A DNA stretch of 36,183 nt from Hyphomicrobiales bacterium (lineage in GTDB: Bacteria > Pseudomonadota > Alphaproteobacteria > Rhizobiales > Xanthobacteraceae), in assembly GCA_009377695.1 (NCBI GenBank), contig WHTP01000059.1:1-36183 (forward strand), in the 5' to 3' direction. Positions 31,838-36,183 of the stretch are shown here, piece by piece. The position numbers and the translations under genes are program-made. The notes beneath the pieces are model-generated. The model searched no databases. It was not told the origin of the DNA and worked only from the letters and a program-made list of their open reading frames with translations. How positions within the stretch are numbered: the stretch's first letter is position 1; each line of letters opens with the position of its first letter.

Positions 31838-34192
31838 ATGAACAAGCCCGACTACCGCTTCATCGGAAAGCCAATCCGGCGAGCGGAAGACGGGCGGCTC
31901 ATCACCGGGCGCGGCCAGTTCAGCGACGACTTCCTGTTCGAGGGGCAGACCTATGCGGCGATCGTGCGCTCGCCCTATCCGCATGCGCGCATCCGGGGGA
32001 TCGATTCATCGCGCGCGCGCACAATGAAAGGCGTGCTTGGCGTGTTCACCGGCGCCGACTGCCTCGCCGACAATCTCGGGCCGATCCCGCACGATCCGAT
32101 GCCGAAGACCCGCGACGACATGAAGCTGCATGCGCCGGGCGGTGGCAAAGTCTTCATCGGCCCGCATATGCTGCTGCCGGCCGACAAGGCGCGTCATGTC
32201 GGCGAGGCGGTGGCGATGGTGGTCGCCGAGACCAAGAACCAGGCGCTCGATGCCGCCGAGGCCGTCGAGGTCGACTACGAGGAACTGCCCTTCGTCATCC
32301 ACTCGGAAGACGCGCTCAAGCCCAGCGCGCCCGCGGTTTGGGACGAGGTGCCGAACAACATGCCGGTCGAGACCCTTTTCGGGGACCGTGAGGCAACCGA
32401 CAAGGGCTTTGCCGAAGCCGACCACGTCGTGAAACTCGACCTGCACATCGGCCGTGTCACCGGGGTACCGCTCGAGCCGCGGGCGGCGGTCGCGCACTAC
32501 GACAGGGAGACCGGGCGCTACACGCTCTATGCCGGCTCCGGCGGCGCGGTGCGGCAGAAGCATGAGCTGGCACAAACGCTCGGCATCAAGCCGGAGACGC
32601 TGCGCGTCCTCTCCTACGATGTCGGCGGCAACTTCGGCACGCGCAATCGCGCATTCGTGGAATTCGGCCTGGTGCTGTGGGCCTCGAAGAAGGTCGGCCG
32701 GCCGGTGAAATACACCGCCACGCGCTCGGAAGCGTTCCTCACCGATTATCAAGGCCGCGACCTCGTCACCAAAGTGGAACTCGCGCTGCGCAAGGACGGG
32801 AAATTCCTCGCCATGCGCGCGACTAACATCAGCAATATCGGCTGCCGTGCCGTGTCGTTCTCGCCGCTGTCGAAAGGATCGGGACTGATCCCCGGGTCCT
32901 ACGACATTCCGGCGGTGACGCTGCGCGCGATCGCGGCCTTCACCAACACTATGCCGACACAGGCCTATCGTTCGTCGGGGCGCCCGGAGGTGACCTATGC
33001 GATCGAGCGTCTGGTCGATCAAGCCGCGATCGAGCTTGGCATCGACCGCGTCGCGATCCGGCGCAAGAACCTGATCAAGCCGAAGGCATTTCCGTACCGC
33101 AACGCGGTCGGCATGCTTTACGATTCCGGCCGCTACGAAGAGAACATGGACTGGGCGATGAATATCGCCGAGTGGAAGGGCTTCAACCAGCGCAAGCGCC
33201 AAGCCAAAAAGCGCGGCAAGTTGCTCGGCCTCGGGCTCGCGAACTATGTGGAATCATCGATCGGCTCACCAAAGGAGCAGACCCGGATCACCGTGCGGCC
33301 GGAGGGTCGTGTCGATGTGATCATCGGGACGCAGCCGGCCGGGCAGGGCCACGAGACGAGCTTCGCGCAGGTGGTGTCGGACCTGATCCGGGTGCCGGTC
33401 GAGACGGTGAAGATCATCCTCGGCGACACCGATGTGGTGAAGGTCGGCGGCGGCTCGCATTCCGGCCGCTCCATGCGTCACGCTGCGACCGTGTTCTCGA
33501 AGGCGGCGGTGGACCTGATCGCAAAGGGGAAGAAGATCGCCGCGTTGGCGATGGATGTGCCGCTCGACTCGATGGACTTCTCCGACGACGGCCGCTTCAC
33601 CTCACGGGACACCAACCGCAGCTTCGACTTTCTTGAGCTCGCGAAAGAGGCGGCGAGCCTCCAACTGCCGGATGATCTCAAGGACGGTCTGTCGATTGTC
33701 ACCGACAACGAGATGCACGATCCGGTCTTCCCCAACGGCACCGCGATCTGCGAGGTCGAGGTCGACTCCGATACCGGCGTGGTCAACATCACCCGCTATG
33801 CGTCGATCGATGACGTCGGCCGCTGCATCAACCCTTTGATCGTGCACGGCCAGACCCATGGCGCCATTGCGCAAGGCGTGGGGCAGGCGATGTGGGAGCA
33901 GTGCTACACCGATCCGGATTCGGGCCAGCCCTTGTGCGGCTCGCTGATGGACTATGGCATGCCACGCGCCGATAACATGCCGTCGTTCACCTGCGAAATC
34001 GCCGAGGTGCTTTCTCCCACCAATCCGCTCGGCATCAAGGCCGGTGGCGAGGGCGGCACGACCGGTGCGCCGGCCGCGGTGGTGAGCGCCATCGTCGATG
34101 CGCTCTCGGTTTACGGCATACGCAACATCTCGATGCCGGCGACGCCGTACAACATCTGGAAGGCGATCCAGGACGCGAAGGCGCAGCAATAA
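31838..34192 (+). CDS. Xanthine dehydrogenase family molybdopterin-binding (CoxL-like) large subunit, orphan
   Basis: 784 residues from ATG 31838. It has the N-terminal hammerhead domain (RFIGKPIRRAEDGRLITGRG) and the molybdenum-cofactor domain with TQPAGQGHETSFAQ, the GGNFGTRN loop and the catalytic Glu738 in GEGGTTGAPAA. The active-site loop reads QAYRSSGRPE (375-384); the CO-dehydrogenase signature AYxCSFR is absent, so it does not look like a true CO dehydrogenase, and the second Ser-Ser is unlike the common GAGR. Such subunits normally work with an FAD (CoxM) and an Fe-S (CoxS) subunit. Neither is present beside it: the SOS cassette lies upstream and a toxin-antitoxin pair downstream. 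It must either use partners encoded elsewhere or be non-functional. The oxidised substrate is unknown. Confidence 0.9.
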   Translation: MNKPDYRFIGKPIRRAEDGRLITGRGQFSDDFLFEGQTYAAIVRSPYPHARIRGIDSSRARTMKGVLGVFTGADCLADNLGPIPHDPMPKTRDDMKLHAPGGGKVFIGPHMLLPADKARHVGEAVAMVVAETKNQALDAAEAVEVDYEELPFVIHSEDALKPSAPAVWDEVPNNMPVETLFGDREATDKGFAEADHVVKLDLHIGRVTGVPLEPRAAVAHYDRETGRYTLYAGSGGAVRQKHELAQTLGIKPETLRVLSYDVGGNFGTRNRAFVEFGLVLWASKKVGRPVKYTATRSEAFLTDYQGRDLVTKVELALRKDGKFLAMRATNISNIGCRAVSFSPLSKGSGLIPGSYDIPAVTLRAIAAFTNTMPTQAYRSSGRPEVTYAIERLVDQAAIELGIDRVAIRRKNLIKPKAFPYRNAVGMLYDSGRYEENMDWAMNIAEWKGFNQRKRQAKKRGKLLGLGLANYVESSIGSPKEQTRITVRPEGRVDVIIGTQPAGQGHETSFAQVVSDLIRVPVETVKIILGDTDVVKVGGGSHSGRSMRHAATVFSKAAVDLIAKGKKIAALAMDVPLDSMDFSDDGRFTSRDTNRSFDFLELAKEAASLQLPDDLKDGLSIVTDNEMHDPVFPNGTAICEVEVDSDTGVVNITRYASIDDVGRCINPLIVHGQTHGAIAQGVGQAMWEQCYTDPDSGQPLCGSLMDYGMPRADNMPSFTCEIAEVLSPTNPLGIKAGGEGGTTGAPAAVVSAIVDALSVYGIRNISMPATPYNIWKAIQDAKAQQ

Positions 34193-34236
34193 AGCACGGT
34201 CTGTGCCTCGATCCCCAAACGTGCTATCGTGATGTC

Positions 34237-34464
34237 ATGACCAAAGAACAGGTCAAGCAAATTCTAGATCGCGTCCTGACCTGGACGCCAGAGCGGCAGT
34301 CGGACGCCGCCGAAGTTCTTGCGCTCATGGAGGCGCAAGATCAGAGCGGCTATCATCTGACCGACGAACAGGTCGCAGAAGTTCGTCGTCGGCTTGCCAA
34401 GAAAAATCCGACCTATGTTCCGCTCAACGAAGCGCGCACGCGGTTCCGACGTTCCGGGAAATGA
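34237..34464 (+). CDS. Antitoxin of a type II toxin-antitoxin pair
   Basis: 75 residues, small and charged. The middle reads YHLTDEQVAEVRRRLA, and the basic C-terminus (LNEARTRFRRSGK) would be the part that wraps the toxin. Its stop shares ATGA with the toxin start, the classic coupling of such pairs. ATG 34237 lies 44 bases after the CoxL-like gene. The base composition is less G+C-rich than the CoxL-like gene, in line with mobile origin. No DNA-binding fold is obvious, but antitoxins of this class usually autoregulate. Identification rests mostly on the linked toxin. Confidence 0.75.
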   Translation: MTKEQVKQILDRVLTWTPERQSDAAEVLALMEAQDQSGYHLTDEQVAEVRRRLAKKNPTYVPLNEARTRFRRSGK

Positions 34465-34748
34465 GGGTTGTCTTTGACGAGGAGGCTCTGGACGATCTCC
34501 GGCACATACTCGAATGGATATCAAAGGACAATCCACGGGCTGCAGATACACTTGTCGCTCGCATCTTCGACAAGGCTGAGCGGCTGGCGGCTCCGGAGTT
34601 GTCCCAGATGGGTCGACCTGGATTGGTGGAAGGTACCCGCGAACTCGTCGAAGGACCCTACATCATTGTCTACAAGGTCTTCGAGGATGGCAGGATTGTC
34701 ATCTTGACGGTTGCCCATGGAGCGCGCGACCGAGAAGACAAAGCCTGA
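34461..34748 (+). CDS. RelE/ParE-superfamily toxin
   Basis: 95 residues, the usual size. The ParE/RelE pattern is present: an N-terminal beta strand (MRVVFDEEALDDLRHILEWI), a helical hairpin (DNPRAADTLVARIFDKAERLA), then MGRPGLVEGTRELVEGPYIIVYKVFEDGRIVILTVAHGARD with the conserved terminal Arg-rich strand. ParE members poison gyrase and RelE members cut mRNA on the ribosome; sequence alone favours ParE-like but does not settle it. It overlaps the antitoxin by 4 bases. The next gene begins 25 bases later on the same strand. Confidence 0.88.
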   Translation: MRVVFDEEALDDLRHILEWISKDNPRAADTLVARIFDKAERLAAPELSQMGRPGLVEGTRELVEGPYIIVYKVFEDGRIVILTVAHGARDREDKA

Positions 34749-34773
34749 GTAACTGCAAATTGACAGAGCGAAA

Positions 34774-35697
34774 ATGCAAGCAATCGAACTGATCTGCTTC
34801 CCCGGTGCGCCGAACCTGCCGATCTTCGTGGCGAAGGAGAAGGGCTTCTTCGACAAGGCCGGCGTCGCGATCAACATGACGACGACACCGAGCTCGGCGT
34901 TCCAGGCGGAGAATCTCATCAATGGCAAATTCCAGGTCGCCGGCACCGCCTTCGACAATGTCGTCGCTTATCAGGAAGGGCAGGGCGCGGTGACGTTCGA
35001 CCGCCAGCCGGACCTGTTCGCCTTCATGGGCGCGACGCAGGTCGAGCTCGCCTTCATCGTGGCGCCTGAGATCACGAGCTACCAGGACGTCAAAGGCAAG
35101 TCGCTGGCGCTCGACGCGGTCGCGACCGGCTTTGCTTTCGTGCTTTACGAGATGCTGGCGAAAGCTGGACTGCAGCGCGGCGACTATTCCTTCGCGGCGG
35201 TCGGCGCGACGCCGCAACGCTGGGAGGCGGTCCGCGCGGGCCAGCATGCCGGCACCATCACCATCGAGCCGTTCACCAGCATCGCGAGGGCGCAGGGCTT
35301 CCGTGTGCTCGACACGTCAAGCAACGTGTTCCCGGTCTATCAGGGCGGCTCGTTCGCCGCGAGCCGCGCCTGGGCGGCGGGCAATCCCGACGCGCTCAAG
35401 GGCTTCATCAAGGGCTATCTCGCCGGTCTCGACTGGACGCTCAAGCCGGAGAATCGTCAGGAGGCGACCGACACGCTTCTGCGCAACATGCCGGAGATCA
35501 AGCCGCCGGTGGCGGGCGCTGTGATGGCGAGCCTGCTGTCGCCGAAGTCCGGCCTGACGCCAGACGGCGCGATCCTGATGGACGGCGTGCGCGCGGTGCT
35601 CGATCTGCGCACGCGATACGGCAGCGGCAAGGCGGCGCTCACCGATCCGTCGAAATACATCGACCTCACATATTATGACGAGGCACGGCGAGGATGA
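34774..35697 (+). CDS. NMT1/THI5-like ABC-type substrate-binding protein without signal peptide
   Basis: 307 residues. The fold markers are those of NMT1/SsuA-like binding proteins: PNLPIFVAKEKGFFDKAGVAINM, NLINGKFQVAGTAFDNVVAYQ, TSYQDVKGKSLALDAVATG, and PVYQGGSFAASRAWAAGNPDALKGFIKGYLAG. Members bind sulfonates, pyrimidines or other small molecules for an ABC importer. No signal peptide is present: a TAA lies in frame at 34750-34752, eight codons before ATG 34774, so no longer N-terminus is possible. It would stay in the cytoplasm unless exported otherwise. No permease or ATPase gene follows in the window. The ligand is unknown. Confidence 0.85.
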   Translation: MQAIELICFPGAPNLPIFVAKEKGFFDKAGVAINMTTTPSSAFQAENLINGKFQVAGTAFDNVVAYQEGQGAVTFDRQPDLFAFMGATQVELAFIVAPEITSYQDVKGKSLALDAVATGFAFVLYEMLAKAGLQRGDYSFAAVGATPQRWEAVRAGQHAGTITIEPFTSIARAQGFRVLDTSSNVFPVYQGGSFAASRAWAAGNPDALKGFIKGYLAGLDWTLKPENRQEATDTLLRNMPEIKPPVAGAVMASLLSPKSGLTPDGAILMDGVRAVLDLRTRYGSGKAALTDPSKYIDLTYYDEARRG

Positions 35698-35701
35698 CGA
35701 T

Positions 35702-35850
35702 CTCGTGTCCCGGGCGCAGCGCAGCATGAGCGAAGCGAAATGACGTGCTGCAGACCCGGGACCCCGCTTTCTTCTTTTCGATCGTGAAGCAACCGGGGTC
35801 CCGGATCAGCGGTGCACCGCTTTCGCGCTGCAATGCGTCCGGGACACGAG
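35702..35850. repeat. Nested inverted repeat of about 150 bp
   Basis: Outer arms CTCGTGTCCCGG (35702-35713) and CCGGGACACGAG (35839-35850) are exact complements. Inner arms CCGGGACCCCG (35756-35766) and CGGGGTCCCGG (35794-35804) are also exact. The element starts four bases after the binding-protein stop and ends four bases before the stop of the opposing remnant. It looks like a dispersed repeat and could end transcription from both sides. Confidence 0.8.
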
Positions 35851-35854
35851 GTCG

Positions 35855-36050
35855 CTACTTCCCCGCCGACGTCAGCACGCCCGCCAGTAGTGCTGCGCCA
35901 TAGGCGGCAGCGCCGCGCGGCTCCATCATCGGCGCCGAGCGTAGGTAGTCCTTCACCGCGACCAGCGCTGCCGCCGATCGCGCGGTCATCGAAGCGATCG
36001 CGTCAGCCATCGCGCGATCGAGCTCAGCCTTCGACACCACGGCACTAGCA
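35855..36050 (-). pseudogene. C-terminal fragment of an enoyl-CoA hydratase/isomerase-family protein
   Basis: The minus-strand frame gives about 64 residues, ASAVVSKAELDRAMADAIAS, then KDYLRSAPMMEPRGAAAYGAALLAGVL, matching the helical C-terminus of enoyl-CoA hydratases. The frame upstream runs into insertion-sequence DNA near 36050, where the similarity ends. The N-terminal three quarters must lie beyond the insertion, outside the window, or be lost. The gene is therefore probably disrupted. Confidence 0.6.
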
Positions 36051-36183
36051 GGCTGTTGAAGAACGCGCATTTTGTTTTGGCGCGGACTGGTCGTGCACAG
36101 AGCTGGCTTGCTCGGCACAGGTGGATTGGTTGATGCGGCGAAGCTTTGTCATGACGCTGCTGCCAGAAGCTTGGGTATTCGGA
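36051..36183 (+). mobile_element. Probable left end of an insertion sequence, cut by window edge
   Basis: GGCTGTTGAAGAACGCGCAT resembles the terminal repeat of IS5/IS1182-type elements as I recall them. It begins next to a CTAG (36045-36048) that could be the target site. The junction coincides with the end of enoyl-CoA hydratase similarity. The rest of the element is outside the window. Confidence 0.55.
36133..36183 (+). CDS. Possible start of a transposase, partial
   Basis: ATG 36133 opens MRRSFVMTLLPEAWVFG and runs off the window edge. Its place about 80 bases inside the putative element end fits a transposase start. Seventeen codons are too few to name a family. Confidence 0.35.
   Translation, partial: MRRSFVMTLLPEAWVFG

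Overview
The window reads as chromosomal DNA of an alphaproteobacterium, most likely a Hyphomicrobiales member near Xanthobacteraceae/Nitrobacteraceae. The supporting signs are high G+C, a GAAC-N7-GAAC SOS box, an imuA-imuB-dnaE2 mutagenesis cassette, a fused NAD-dependent formate dehydrogenase of the Methylobacterium Fdh1 type, a TctC/Bug binding protein, and many G+C-rich palindromic repeats between and inside genes. No rRNA, tRNA or CRISPR array was recognised. The left edge cuts formate-tetrahydrofolate ligase; the right edge cuts what looks like an insertion sequence.

Layout. 1-12.8 kb holds one-carbon and catabolic genes: fhs (5' truncated), a small ionotropic-glutamate-receptor-like protein, an MFS transporter behind two large hairpins, a leftward GlcG/HbpS - Gfo/Idh - TctC operon, and a LysR regulator divergent from the formate dehydrogenase genes with a textbook T-N11-A site between them. 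The two dehydrogenase genes are each preceded by a tiny ORF that overlaps their start codon. 12.9-17.8 kb holds a DUF3297 gene, bioB, a DUF190-crcB fluoride exporter pair, two half-size permeases and a Tat-signal amidohydrolase interrupted by a frameshift. 17.9-23.0 kb holds a leftward kdgK, a 14-bp tandem repeat, and a zinc-handling locus: a 55-residue His-rich membrane peptide, ATPase, permease, His-loop binding protein, and a CobW-type GTPase with 18 histidines in a 35-residue stretch. 23.0-25.5 kb holds an IclR regulator and an FAD monooxygenase separated by a perfect palindrome. 25.6-31.7 kb is the leftward SOS mutagenesis operon imuA-imuB-dnaE2 with a LexA site. In imuB two composite palindromic elements are inserted in frame. 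31.8-36.2 kb holds an orphan xanthine-dehydrogenase-family large subunit, a toxin-antitoxin pair, a binding protein without signal peptide, a nested inverted repeat, and an enoyl-CoA hydratase remnant cut by the insertion sequence.

How the parts work together. Fhs would feed formate into the folate C1 pool, whereas the formate dehydrogenase oxidises it to CO2 with NAD+; both lie within 13 kb. The zinc genes form a plausible import-plus-delivery unit. ImuA, ImuB and DnaE2 form the SOS translesion synthesis system. The items most worth a second look are the in-frame palindromic insertions in imuB, the His-rich micro-membrane protein of the zinc locus, the iGluR-like protein without a potassium filter, and the coupled micro-ORFs of the formate dehydrogenase operon. 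All family assignments come from reading motifs, without database searches.
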